Source: Prinia subflava
Lineage: Eukaryota; Chordata; Aves; Passeriformes; Cisticolidae
Direction: 5' to 3'
Assembly (NCBI RefSeq): GCF_021018805.1
Contig: NC_086250.1
Span: 67,157,322-67,221,321, forward strand
DNA: 64,000 nucleotides
Positions within the stretch are counted from its first letter, which is position 1; each line of letters starts with the position of its first letter. Of this stretch, positions 47,460 through 59,900 are shown in pieces. Below the pieces are notes generated by a model that had not been told where the DNA came from, made no database searches, and saw nothing but the letters and a program-made list of their open reading frames with translations. Made by a program: the position numbers and the translations under genes.

Positions 47460-47926
47460 CTACTTATTTTGAATTCTCTCAGCTTGTGATTCTTCCTAGA
47501 ATGTGGGCATTCACTCCTATGGCCAGGGATCAGAGGCAGTGTCCTCTTGCGCTCTGTGTGAGGCTGGTTGGCCCCCTTGTACACAGACCCCCCTGTCCGG
47601 TCTCCAAACCCTCCAGGGTGGCCAGAGGGATGTTCTAGTCTCCAACAATGGACAAGCCAGGGTCCCCCAGCCTTGTTTCCCCCACCCAGGAACAACTGCA
47701 GGATCCTCTCAGCTGTGAGGCACCAAGAAGCTGAACAGTGGAAGTAAATGAGCTTTAGCAGCAGGATGATGAGGCTCAAATTCAGAGCTCCTCCTGCTCT
47801 CTGCTGCTCCTTCATGGTGGAGTAGCTCTTGTGTTGGTGCCACACCCCATCCCTCACCTCCAGCCCTGGCTTGTCTGATGTGTTCCACAGTAGGCAGTGT
47901 TGAGATTCTTCTACCTTAAGGCACAA
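47460..47926 (-). pseudogene. possible retroviral internal remnant beside the LTR
   Basis: A minus-strand frame of 161 residues (47,441-47,926) lies immediately upstream of the LTR in the LTR's own orientation. An internal ATG in a good context is followed within about ten residues by a hydrophobic stretch resembling a signal peptide, then a basic C-terminal part. That placement would fit a broken envelope-region remnant before a 3' LTR. However, no diagnostic retroviral motif is visible and no polypurine tract precedes the LTR. The frame could equally be chance. If it is viral it is truncated and non-functional. Confidence 0.25.
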
Positions 47927-50900
47927 ACAGTGTGGGTGTCTGTGCCTGAGCCATGCTTTTAGAGGTGGTGGAGGGAGGAGGGCACTTGTAGGGCACAGCT
48001 GAGCTCATCCTAAAACGGATCATCTGAAATGAGTCGTGTCCCTTTCTCTCCTCTGCTGCAAAGACTCTCTGCAATCAGCTCTCTCGAAGGTGTTCACACT
48101 GTGGGTGGTTGTGTGTGGTTGTATCAGTCCTGTTCTGGCTCCAGCTCCTTCTTTCATGTCCTCCTGGCTGGACAAGAAGCCCAAGTAGTAAATTCAGCTG
48201 AGAAAGTGCTAAATGTGGCACAGGAGAGAAGCTGCCTCCTGGAAGATAGTGGAAATAGAAAAAAATTTTTTTATAGCACGGTCTGAGCAAGCAATTTTGA
48301 AAAACAATAATAGATATACTGGAGATGATTCGGGGAGATATTGAACAATCTACAGGAGTGTAGCTCAGGAGAAATGATGAACGAGGCAGCATAGCAGATT
48401 TGCTTTCGTGCAGAGGTAAAAAAGTTGCATTTCCAATTGGAGCTAGCATTTCAGGATGGAACATTTCCCCTTATTGCTGCCATCAGGCTGTGTAGCACAA
48501 ATACTACGTTGATAGTGAATAGGCTGGCTGCTTGATTGTCTAAGCTGCATTACTCAGCTTACAGAAAATTGGTTTCTATACCCTTTCCTTTTCAGCCTCA
48601 ATGGACGCAACTTAAACAAAAGATCTCAACTTTCAACCAAAAGACAATTCCTTCAACATGACACAGTGAGGGCTTTGGTCATGAGTGGTGCTCCTGGGCT
48701 CAGGGACGTTGCACATAATGAGCAAAAGAGTCTTGACTGTCTCACTGGGAAATTATTTCCTTGCTGCAGGTAACCCAAAGCAGCAGCTGGACTTGGCTGC
48801 ACGGTGTCAGGTGGGAAGAGTTTGCCTGCAGCAATGGATTCAGGCCAGATGGTTTAGAGCAGCTCACATGCACTTGCACAGACACAGGTTTGAGCATCAC
48901 ACCTGGCAGTGACACCAAGCAAAGCAAAGAGGAGCTGAGTCTGGCACCGTGGTGCTACCAGCAAAGGCTGCTGGGGCCAGTTCAGCCCAGTATCTGTGGC
49001 ACAGGAGGGAAGGGAGACACCTGCAGCCACACAGAGGGGGCAGGAGGCTTGGAATGGGCAGCACAGGCATGCAAGGAGACCATGCTGCCCTTCCTGCAGG
49101 AGACCTGAGTGTTCCCCAGCCCTGCTTACCCCACCTCTCCCTCTACAGTCCTGATCCATTCCCTCTGCTTTTGTCCAGGAGTGTGTTTTTAGGACCATTC
49201 TCTCTGGAAATGATGCAAAATGCCATCCTCAAGTGATGGAGCAAATCTCCAACCCCCAACCCTTGCCGTATTCCCAGTGTGTGGCCTGTTGGTCTTTCCA
49301 TCTTTATTTTGGAGAAGTGCCTACTTAGGAGGAAGCTTTGGGCTCTGTGAAGTCGAAATGGATTTATCTCTCTCTTTGGTGGATTATTTCCCTTTTCCCC
49401 TCCTCCCCAGTAGCTTGCTGACAGCAGCACAGCCGTGAGTTGGGTGCCTGGAGGAGGAGTGAGGCAGTGACTGCGAGCACAGAAAGGCTGCCTGTGGCAC
49501 TTGTGTCGGCCATAATACCGGATATCATCAGAAAAACCATCAGCTTTTCTAATTTTCAGGACAGAGGAGATGGCTCTTGGCTTATAATTGGGTCATGCTT
49601 TGAAAAAACCTGCGTTAGCTCATCATAAGCAACAAGATGTACCCGTTCTCCCCTTACATTCCTGCCCTGACCTCTCCTTTTGGATGAGAGGTTGTTAATA
49701 CAGATAGGATATCTTTTACTTTCCCATCTCTCTGCACTCAGGCAAGGCTCATTACAATTATATTTGAACGAAAACTCTCCTGTTATTACCTTTGCTGGGA
49801 AAGTGCCCATATTTGGGGAGGAAGAAGCAGAATTTTAAATCTGCCTTGGGAGGAAGCTTCAGTCTCTATTCTGACTTTGAAGCTATCTTGGTAGCAGGTC
49901 AAACCAGATGCTTGGAGATAAAGCCAGTAAAACATACCAGCTCTGGGAGGTTTTTATCTTTGGGAAAATTCATTAATAGTACAGGTTTTGATTTAGTGAC
50001 TTATCTCTGTCCTGGTGAGGAGTCTCCCTTCCTCTGTGCTGCCAGTCTTTAGCATCCCCATTAGCAGAATAAGTGGCTCCTGTGCAAGCAGGCAGCAGAC
50101 TCATACTGCAGCCTGGGCCCTGTCCCATCCTGCCATTGGGAGCCACCATCCTCTTCATCCCCTGGAATAACACAGACTGGGCAGTACAGGCATCCCCTCA
50201 CATGGGCACAGGTACATTTTGGGCCACTGGGATCAAACTGCCAAGCTGCAGAGGTACCCCTGGCTCATTGCTGGGTGTATAACCTGTGGTTACAGCACAG
50301 GCTGGAGGAATCAGGGGGGTTGGAGCAGGAGGTGCAGTGGTGACTAAATGTGACCTGATGAGATCGTGAACAGGCCAGCAACTTCCAGCTCATCCCGGCC
50401 CTCCTGGGTTGGCAGCCCAGACAGTGTTAGAGACTTCAGCTTGTCAGGGTGATCTTGTAATAGCTCTAAGTTACTCTTGTCTCCTGGAAATGGAATGAAC
50501 TAAAGAGATTTGCATCTGCGCTTTTTAAGAATAAAATAAACCAAACCAGCCAAGCCATTTTCATTTCATTTCCCCTCCTAACTTTGAAGCCAGGATGACC
50601 ACTTAATGCACAGAGTTGTTCTGACCCATACGGTGATGTGGGCAAGGCCATTGCTCATGTTTTCCAGTCGCTCTGATGTTTATTGGTTTGTTGTTTTATT
50701 GTTTATTTGTTGTTTTTATCCCATCATCCATCCATCAAGCTCATCAGCTTGAAGGCAAAAAGGCTGTTTGGCGGCTGTGGCATTGGCTTGTGGAATTCCT
50801 TGATTACCAGAAAGACTGGGTTTTGGATTTATTTTGTTCTGTCTTTTGAGGACATTTCAGCAGTAGATGCCTGATTAGAATGCCTTTCCACTTGGACTTT

Positions 50901-51589
50901 GCCTTTACTCCTTCTTCATCCCTGTCTCTAGTGGGCAGGGGATGAACAAGCCTATTTCATGATGTTCAGTTCTTCTAAATTTCATCTTCTCTTTTCATTT
51001 TTATTGTCTTTTGAGCAACCAGAGTGTTTATCTGTACTAATGTGCTTTAAAGAGGAGGAAGCACCATTCATGCCCCTGACCTGGTTGATCTCATGGGGAG
51101 TAGATGCCCATTTCTGGTGGGTTCTCATTCTGCTGTTTCCCCCCACTCTTGTCTCAGGCAGATAAATTGGGAACACAGACAGCAGCTGGGATAAGCTCCA
51201 ATAACTCCATTGTCTTTCCTCCCTGCACTCATGTCTCTTTTACAGGCCTTTTGATGCTCCTTCAGCAACCAAAGCTACATCTGCCTGCTCCACCGTGACT
51301 TTGGGTCCGTGCTTTGGGATAAGGGGGTGAGATCCGTCCCTGGCAGCACATCATACATTCCTGAGAATGGGTACCCCAGGGCCAAATATTTCTAAAAGAC
51401 AGGATGCTGACTTTTATATGTATCTGGGAATTTGTCAGATTATTCAGCAAATGTCACTGAGCTACAGGGAGTGATGGTCAGGCACATTTGCTGTGATTCA
51501 GAGCTTGTCACAAGTATTTTGCACAGCTCTAGCTCTTGAGCTCTAGCTACTGGTTCTAAAGCTGTCCATTCCCTGAAAAACACTATGGA

Positions 51590-51900
51590 GGCAGAGAGCA
51601 TGAATTATTATTTGTTTTCACTGTGTGGACAGTTGATCAGTGACAGATGTTTCTAATTGCATTAAGCAAGTGGAAATAATGAGAATTAGATAGCAGATTC
51701 TCCAGGAATTTACATTTAGATTGAGTTACAATTTGCTATTAAAGAAGCAAATTCAATGTAGATGCATTCGTTCTTCAGCAGAAATGGGAGACGATTATTT
51801 TTAATTATTATTTGATTACTTAAAAATGAGCTGTGTTACTGTACTTAAAAATATTTGACTCAAGGGGATGACTTAATATGTGCACTTTATGTGTCCCTTA
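51590..51900. promoter_or_regulatory. AT-rich candidate conserved non-coding element
   Basis: This unique-looking stretch is dense in TAATT, ATTA and TTTGATTA-type homeodomain sites, for example CTAATTGCATTAAG and TTTTTAATTATTATTTGAT. There is no simple-repeat structure. Such blocks in long introns of developmentally expressed vertebrate genes are often conserved enhancers. Here it is only a visual candidate. Confidence 0.25.
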
Positions 51901-52579
51901 AAAGATACGAAATTGTTCATCAACAAACATCTCCACCTCCCCATTACAGTCATACTGAGAGGCAAATGGAAAGCAGAGGCTGTCAGAACCCCATCCCACC
52001 GTGCCCAGTTTGGCCAGTACCGGGGTGGTGGTGATCACACCGGGCTCACCCAACCCGTCTGCGTCCCTGACAAATTGAATTAAGTTGCACTGATGGAAGA
52101 CAAGCTGCATCCCCCTCTGGACACCACGCTCTGCTGGGCTTGGCAGGAATTCCAGGCTGATAATCCCTGCTGTGTGGAGCTGAGGGAGAGGCAGGCCAGG
52201 CCCAGCAGAGGTGGGTGCTGAGGCTGGAGCGGGGCGGGGGGACGGGCACGGGCTCGGCACGCAGGGAGCAGCAGCATCTGCTGCCTCCAGATGACACAGA
52301 GCTGACAGTTATCTCTGCATCCATGCCAAGAGGAAATGAGCTGTGCTTCAAACCGCTGGAGGTTTTCCTTTTGGGGCTCTCTCTCACAGCTTTTTTTTAT
52401 TTTATCTCCTAGATTTCAAGTTCAGCTTCAGACACAGAAATGTGTGAGTCCCCTGTCAGCAGAGAAGGGATTTATGTGCAGTGCAGATTATTGTATGTCT
52501 CTGTTTAGCACAGAATCCAAGCTATAATATTTTTTTAACCAACTAGCTGGCTCAGCTTTTATTTTTTTTTTCCTTTTGC

Positions 52580-52670
52580 CTAATGAGAGCCTTATCCAGT
52601 ACTCCTTGAAGTCAGAGTCTGTCTATCAGCTTCAGTAGGCTTTGGATCAGATTTCACATCACTGATTCAT
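52580..52670 (+). repeat. possible ancient amniote repeat fragment
   Basis: The phrases CCTTGAAGTCAGAGTCTGTC and CTTCAGTAGGCTTTGGATCA resemble the old amniote repeat motif in which 'ttgaagtcaatgg' is followed by 'gacttcaatgggctttggatcagg'. It is heavily diverged and recognised from memory only. Confidence 0.4.
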
Positions 52671-55600
52671 TATTAATTACACATCTGGGACTCCCTTTTC
52701 AAAGAGTTCATTGTTAAATAAATTCACTTTTAGACATTACAGACTTGGCATTCTTGTGCATTTAATAAAAGTCTGGCAAACCAGCAAAGAGCCATAGGCC
52801 AGCTTCTCTTCTGGTATTGGTGGATGAATCTCCACTGAGCAGCAGTGGTTTACACTATAAGGATATAACATATCTCTTTGCTCTCATATAACCACTTTCT
52901 GTGTGAGACTGTGTTTGAGAATTTTGCCTTTTCTGGGATTTATCCTCTTTTTTTTACAACTTTTCCTACCAGCAAGAGTTCCTCTGTGGATTCAGACACT
53001 GCAGGGTGAAATATATTTGCCATTGAGTTTCTTTTCTCTTCAAAGAGATTCTGGCATCTTTTTCCTTGAACAAACTGCAATCACATCTTCAGAGCTTCCT
53101 GGGAGAGCAGACAGGCAGGCAAGTGTTTTCCTGATCCCTATGGCAAGTGGAATGGAACGCTATATTTCTAAATATATCAGGTCTTTCTGACAGTGCTCAA
53201 TAATCTAGCTCAAGTCCAGACATTGAAGTGACCAAGGAGCTGCTCTTGAAGCTCTGTTTACAGAAGCATAATCTTGGCAGGGGAATATGTAGAAATAAAG
53301 GTTTTCCTAGTAAATTCCATTCAATAGAAGGCTGTATCCTTGGTGAAAAAGGACATCTTCTGTTGTAATTTAATGGTACAGGGTATATTCTCACTTAGCA
53401 GCTGATGGCACAGGGACCAGCAGCCCATTCAGGTGTTTCCTGTGCTGCAAGGATCTCCTAAGCTGCTCTCATCCCATCCTGTGCTTTTGCAGGGCTGCCC
53501 AGACATGTGAGGAAGAAAGGATGTGGTGAGACCTTCTTTTTCTCCTGATGCCAAATCAGAGATTGGCTGAATGGTCCTGGTTAATACCAAAGTCCAAATA
53601 AATTGTGGGGATATATTCAGATGACAACTATGCAGTTTCCAAAGCTTTCACTTAGTCAACAACTGTTTAAGCTATATGGAAAGGAAAACTAATAGAATTG
53701 TAGCTCTCCTGTTTAAATAATGAAGTTCTGAGTGTTGATCAGAGGCAGACATCCACTGAGTCCATGGCATGCTCCCAATACATGGGACAAAATCTACCAC
53801 ACAGTTGTGGAAGGGTGTGTGAAGGAAGAGAGAATTTTGACACTATGGCACTTGAGTCCCTGAAATGTAAAAGCTAATTCCCTACTACAAGTGAAACATC
53901 TCTCCTGTTTTATCATGGAGAATGACAAAACCTTTTCCTTGCCCAAATTCCCCTTCCTCTGTTTTTCAGAAATCACATGAAATGCGATACTTCTCATCAC
54001 CCTCATGTATGAAGTGCAAATCTTTTCAAAACTACAGCCCTTAGCATTAGAAATGATGAAGTTGTTTACTCCTTGCCATAGAGCAAGTTTTGGTGGCCCA
54101 CAGCCACCTGGCAGGATATGGGGAGGCAGAGATGAGAGAGATCTGTCACACAGGCAGTGTGACTGCTGGCCACTCAGCAGAGATGACTTCAGTTGCCAGA
54201 GGCCATCAAAAACTCCATCATGATTTTCTGGAGATCTTTGTGCTTCCAGCATCTGCCAGCAGCATGACTGATCTCCTGGATGGCTCAGCTTATGAGACTT
54301 GTCACTCAATGAAATTTACTGGGAACAGCCTCTCTGCTATCCTTGCCCACACTGCTGCTGTGGGATCTGCTCCTGCCCATCTTCCACATCAGGTTTAATG
54401 AAAGAAGGAATAGATACAATTGCCTAATTATTTCCATCTCACTTTGCAGTGAGGATGTGTCTGGGTAAGACCCAGAAAGACATTTTCTGGACATTTTTAA
54501 GGAAGCTCAGCCTGTGTCCAGCAAATCCCTGTGCTATGTCACTGCATGGCACACTTGGATATTTCCCCATCCACAGGCCAAGGATCAATCCTTTTCAGAA
54601 GCCAGGCTGCCTTTATTTGCTTTCTACCCCTCCTGCTTAGGAAATGTTCCTCAATTCTCCATACTCTCCAAGCTTCTTCTTTCATGGTTCATTACATTCA
54701 TTGGCTAATTCTGCTATAGCCCCAGCACGTGGGTCATCACCCCCATTTGTATGCACTTACATTTCCAATTATTTTCTTAGTAGCTGTTTATCACTAACAG
54801 TTTCTACCCTGCCTGAATTCTCTCCTAACCACTCTGTCTCGTTTCTTTATTCTTTCTTTGCAGAAAAAAAAGATTAGTTTGTTTTCTTTTCTTTTGTTTT
54901 GTTTTAGTAAAAGACACACACTATCTCATCTGGTCATTCATTTCACCCTCCTCCTTTATAATGGAACTGGTTTATTACCAGCACTTCTTTTTACAAATAT
55001 CAGGGGAAATAAGCCTTTCTTATTCTCCCAGTAATTCCCATGGTGAGCAAGTATTATTTTGCTTTCTTTTCTTTCAAGTTGTGGCCAATTATCATTTTTC
55101 TCCATTGCCTCCTCCTTTCCTTATGGGGGTTACAGTGTGACATGGGTGATCCTGGAGTCAGGAAATGAAGCCCAGCATCCTTGTCCCCTTCCCATCCACC
55201 TTCAGGGTTGCCTACAAGGCATTAAAACAGAGCTCTGAGGAGGGGGGACTGGTAGGGGGGACTGGCACCTGACTGTCCTGATGTGCACCAGGATGATCCA
55301 TCCAGAAGTGGAGACAGAACTTGCTTGTGCCCAAGGCTTCCCCATTGAACCTTGATCTGCTCCTTGAGGTGTCTTCTCCCCATCCATCTGCTTTTGACAT
55401 GGGCAAGTGCTGGATGTGGTGACTGCTGTGACTCACAGGGGGCCAGACCAGAGGATCCAGACAGCTTCCATGTCCCAAGGCATGCTGGCCATGGAAACCT
55501 TTGCTTCTTAGGGACACACACTGAAGTTGACTTCATATATAGGCTCTGAATGTACAGACTCAGTAGAGAAGACTGCAGAGGTGCTGAAGGCAGGATGAGT

Positions 55601-56439
55601 TTCTGTTTTTCTGCAGATGAAAAGTTGTTGATTTTTTCCATTCCCTCTGAAATAACCACAGTTCTATCACAAACCTAATCCTTGGTTATATCTTGCATCT
55701 TCTGCTGACTCAAGAAACCAAGTCTCCTCAGAGTGGAGGGACCTTCTGTCTTACAGGGCAATGTGTATCAGACCCTGGCCTGTGGCCCAGCAGGGTCAGG
55801 GGCCAGTCCCACCCAGCCACCACTCTGGTGAACTTGGGGACCAGAGGATGCCAGAGTACCAGGGAGGAGTAAGTGGGGTAGCACTGATTTCCTGTGCCTT
55901 GGGAGCTGGACCTACACAATCACACTTCTACTTGACTTCAAGGTTAAAGCAGCTTCCTTAGCTATCCCATTTCTCCCTTTCCCTGACCACCTGACTCCTC
56001 ATAACATCTGAGCTTTGCCATCAGGCAGTGAGCAGTGTAACCAACATCTGGCCAGTGAAGTTCAACCTCTCTCACCTGACCTTCCCAGGGGAAGAACTGT
56101 CTGATGTGTGGTATTTCCATAGTGTGATTTACATTTGAGTGTGTTAAGCTAGAAGCTTCAAAACATGGTGGTATTTTCTCAATATAGCAACTGTGCAATG
56201 TGCACAGATAATTAAACTGATGAGAACCTCCAGGAAGACCAACGTGCTTCAGCTCCCAAGTTCCTTAGGAGAGGTAAATCCAACATTGCTGTATGTATGA
56301 AGAATCTATTGGTGGAGTCAGCTCTTTTGACTGCATCCCTAAGTATGAGTACAGATGGAGAAGATGAATGCACAAAAGCCTATGCACCCACTATGCTTCT
56401 ACAGGCATTCACCTTCTCGAGTCTCAGCACATGAGGATG

Positions 56440-56960
56440 TAGCTCTTGTTAAGTTTAATTCATTTCCCTGCACTCACAATTGGTGTGTAAAATAGAACAG
56501 GATGACTTAATCCTATGCATCTGACCTAGCATATTATTGACTTTATTTACTTTTATTAACACTAGGTTTACTAACCGAGGGTTTTTTAAATAAATGATTT
56601 TAATGTGTTTAGAAAACGGGCTACAAAAATAAGCATTCGCTTTGCTTATTAAATATTTTCAGTAATAAAGTGACTTTGAGTGAGGATGGAAATAAACATC
56701 CTTATTCAGGAGAGATTTTTAAAAAGCAAACAGAACATAAGAATGCAGCTAAGCTAGTATGTCTTGGGAAATTATTTTTCCTTTTCCACATCAGTAATAA
56801 CAGATCAAGAGCATTTCCAAGCACCAATTTCTGTAGGCTGCACGAAGGGAGATGGACATTTCTACAGTTGATTTGAAACTGGATGAACTAGAGCGCTTCA
56901 GAGGTTTACAGTCGAAAAGATAAATGGATTGTGTGAGCTGTCCAATTTCATTATGTGCCC
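56440..56960. promoter_or_regulatory. AT-rich candidate conserved non-coding element
   Basis: A long unique stretch includes ACTAACCGAGGG, AAACGGGCTACAAAAATAAG, CATTCGCTTTGC and AGAGCGCTTCAGAGG: isolated CpGs kept within very AT-rich DNA, with no transposon signature. This pattern is common in deeply conserved non-coding elements. No direct evidence of function is available here. Confidence 0.25.
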
Positions 56961-59900
56961 TAGCCAAACTCTTTCTTTAATGTTTGATAGAATTATGATC
57001 AAATATTTCAAAATAAAAATGCTGACCTCTGTAGAAATTGTTGTTGACCTTGTCAAGGTAGGTTTAATGCTTAAAAGAATACCAACAATCTCTCAGTGAT
57101 ATAAAACTTCAACAGTCACTACCAAATCGAAATATATATAGAAGGCAGCTGGTTATTCACACTGGCCGAGCGCTTATCAAGCCCCATTGTCAGCTGAGTG
57201 TGAAATGGATTCCTGCCCAGAAAGCTGCCTCTGAAGCTCTCTTCATGTTCAAAGTTTGATTTGCCACATGTGATACAGTCAGATGATTTAAAACACAATT
57301 GACTTTCTTGCTGCAGTTGAGTACCCTGTTTCAAAATTATACACATCTCCAGAAGCTGAAAGGCAAGTACTCATGAAGACCCAAAATACTTTAAGTCAAA
57401 CACTTACAGTACCGATTATCTGAATAAATTTGTCACATACTTTCTTAAAGTAGGCCACCTCACTTCCAATCCAGAGTGCTGCACAGAATGTCATATCTGT
57501 GCCTTTTTTTCTTTGCATTAAGACAAGGGTTTGAACCAAAGCCCTGCACGCAAACCCTCTTAACTCCCCAGCATGTGCAATTCCCATCTTGAGCTGCTTC
57601 AGTTTGTATTAATTTAGCACCAATCTCTAGTTGGAGAGCTCCATCTAATCTGGCCTCTGTATCCATCACTGCTGCATGTTATGTGCAAAAGGAAGGTGAA
57701 GAATCTGAGCCCCCAGTTCTGCAATAAAACCAAGAGATATGTTTAGCCTCAGTAATATTGCTTGCTTAAATTGATTATGGATAATGACAATGAAATCCAT
57801 CTCTGTTGCAGGGGCATCCCCCACAGGTTAAATGCCTTTGTGTTGAAAAATGAGACTTTTCTGACTCTTTGCAAGGATGAGAGAAAGAAGAGCTGCCTGG
57901 TTACCCAGGCTTCTCTGAGGCTCTGGGAGCATGATTTGCTATGGTCTTCTTTAGGTAACTAGTGCTGATACAGCCAGTGCTGCTAAACCATGGAGATCCA
58001 AGTGCCAAATACACCCAGCCCCAGTGACCTGGAGATCGGGTGGAGTGGGAGAAGCTGAAGACATCATGACCTTGAAATTAGTGGTTTGCTTTAAAGCACA
58101 GATGCTTCCCTCCACTGCTTGTATGAAAGTGGTGGCCCTAAGCCAGTGCAAAGTCCTCCTGTGTGTGGGTATTTTCCTTCTGCTCTGCTTAGCTATCATC
58201 CATATTTTTCTCATTTATATGTACAAACTTCTTAGATGCTTCATGCATGAGGAGATGGGAAGCTAGCAAATAGATCACTAGTATGTCAAGACATTGAGGA
58301 TGATTTAAAGGGCTAGTGAGTTCTGGTCATCATAGATGGGAATGGCTTTTCTTCTACTCTAAAGGAACTGAATTTGCTTGAAAGTTGCTTGTTTGGGTCC
58401 ACATAAGTGAATACCTTTTTATTGCACCATTCTTCTGAGTTAGTGCCTCATAAGTTTGCTCTCAATTCCCTGAAAATTTAAAAAAAAACAGTCAAAACTG
58501 TCAAATTAGGGATGTATTTTTCTTAAAACTCTATTAACCCACAGCATGCAGATCCTGATGATACCATAAAGTTTTTCATGGCCTTAAGAGTAGCCTCCTG
58601 AAAACACAGTATTTGCTGGAGTAGGCACATAGTGAAGCAAGCTGCCAGCCAACATTGTCTTCAGGAGTGTCTTGTAAAGGTCAAACCAGATTTGATATTG
58701 TGTTAGGATTTGGGAGAAGCCCAAAGAAAGATAATAGAGGAAGGATCTGTTTCTTCCAATAATCCAAAAACAAATCTAGAGAGTTTAAATAAAGAATAAT
58801 AAAAGTTGCATGTGCAAATTGACTTAGGGCAACTTTTTAGCTTGCTTCAGTGATGTTTTCATGGCTGATTAGATGAGCTGGCAGTGACTTTGGCAGTGCT
58901 ACAAAAGCCATTTTTACATCAGTCAGCATAAGGAATTCCACACTTTCCATCAAATCCCTCCAAAAAAGAATTCTGCTTTCCCTTCCAGTCCAGGTTTGCT
59001 TCTGTGGTTGGCCAGATCTTCTCACTCAGTTCATGCTCCTGGCCACAGTTCAGTTGGAAAGGATTCAAGGGTGGCTTGAGTCCCCACAGGAGTTTACCCT
59101 GCATGATCTTTCTTATGCTCAGAAGGATATCCCAGGGGGATATGTGAGGATTTTGACCACTTTCCTCTGGAAATCCTGTGCAGAAAGGACTGCTTGTGCA
59201 TGCACAGATCAATGCTCTGGCACACAGGAGGTACACTGGGGGACATGGGACCTGGCACAGATGCTCCATGGAGGGGATGTGCATCGAGCCTTCACATCCA
59301 GACTGCACAGCTCAGAGACACAGACTCTTGGGGGATCCCAGGAAGAAATACTTTACAGTGTGCCACTCCTGATGGCACCCACGCAGTCAGGGCAGACAGG
59401 GACATCAGTTTGAATGCCAGGCACAGCATCCTTTCCCTCTCCCCAGCCCTGCAGGAGACAGGAAAGCAGATTCTCATGTGGGATGTAGTGCACTAAGGCA
59501 CCAAACCTCCTTGTACTTCAGGTCTATGGACAAAAACATATGTGATCAGAACCAGGGCCAGCCCCAGACCTGGGGTTTTCCTTCTGCCATCCTCAGCACA
59601 CCAGCCAGGCTCTTTCTTTCATGTATGTGGGGATATTAGCTATTCCCAGTGGAGACAGAGAAGGGATGGAGTGGGCAGAGGGCTAAGGGAGGGAAGAGGG
59701 AAATGCTGAGGCTTTTGTGTGGATGAGAGGAAGATCTAAGCATGGAGCAGATTTCCTGTCCCAGCACCAGTTGCAGCTGTCTGGCCTCTATGGATGCAGT
59801 CACCTGAAAACTCTGCTGCAGTTGTGGGATGATACAGATTGCAACAGAGAGGAATGGGGTCACTGGGCATTGACACAGGCCCCTTCTGAATGGGGGAAGA

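Noticed and set aside
51525..51548. AGCTCTAGCT direct repeat that looks like a palindrome
   Set aside because: The arms are a 10-base direct repeat with a 4-base spacer, not a perfect inverted repeat; too short to be meaningful.
53794..54309. 171-residue minus open frame
   Set aside because: One or two frames of this length are expected by chance in 64 kb over six frames. There is no motif, no repeat-derived protein and no promoter.
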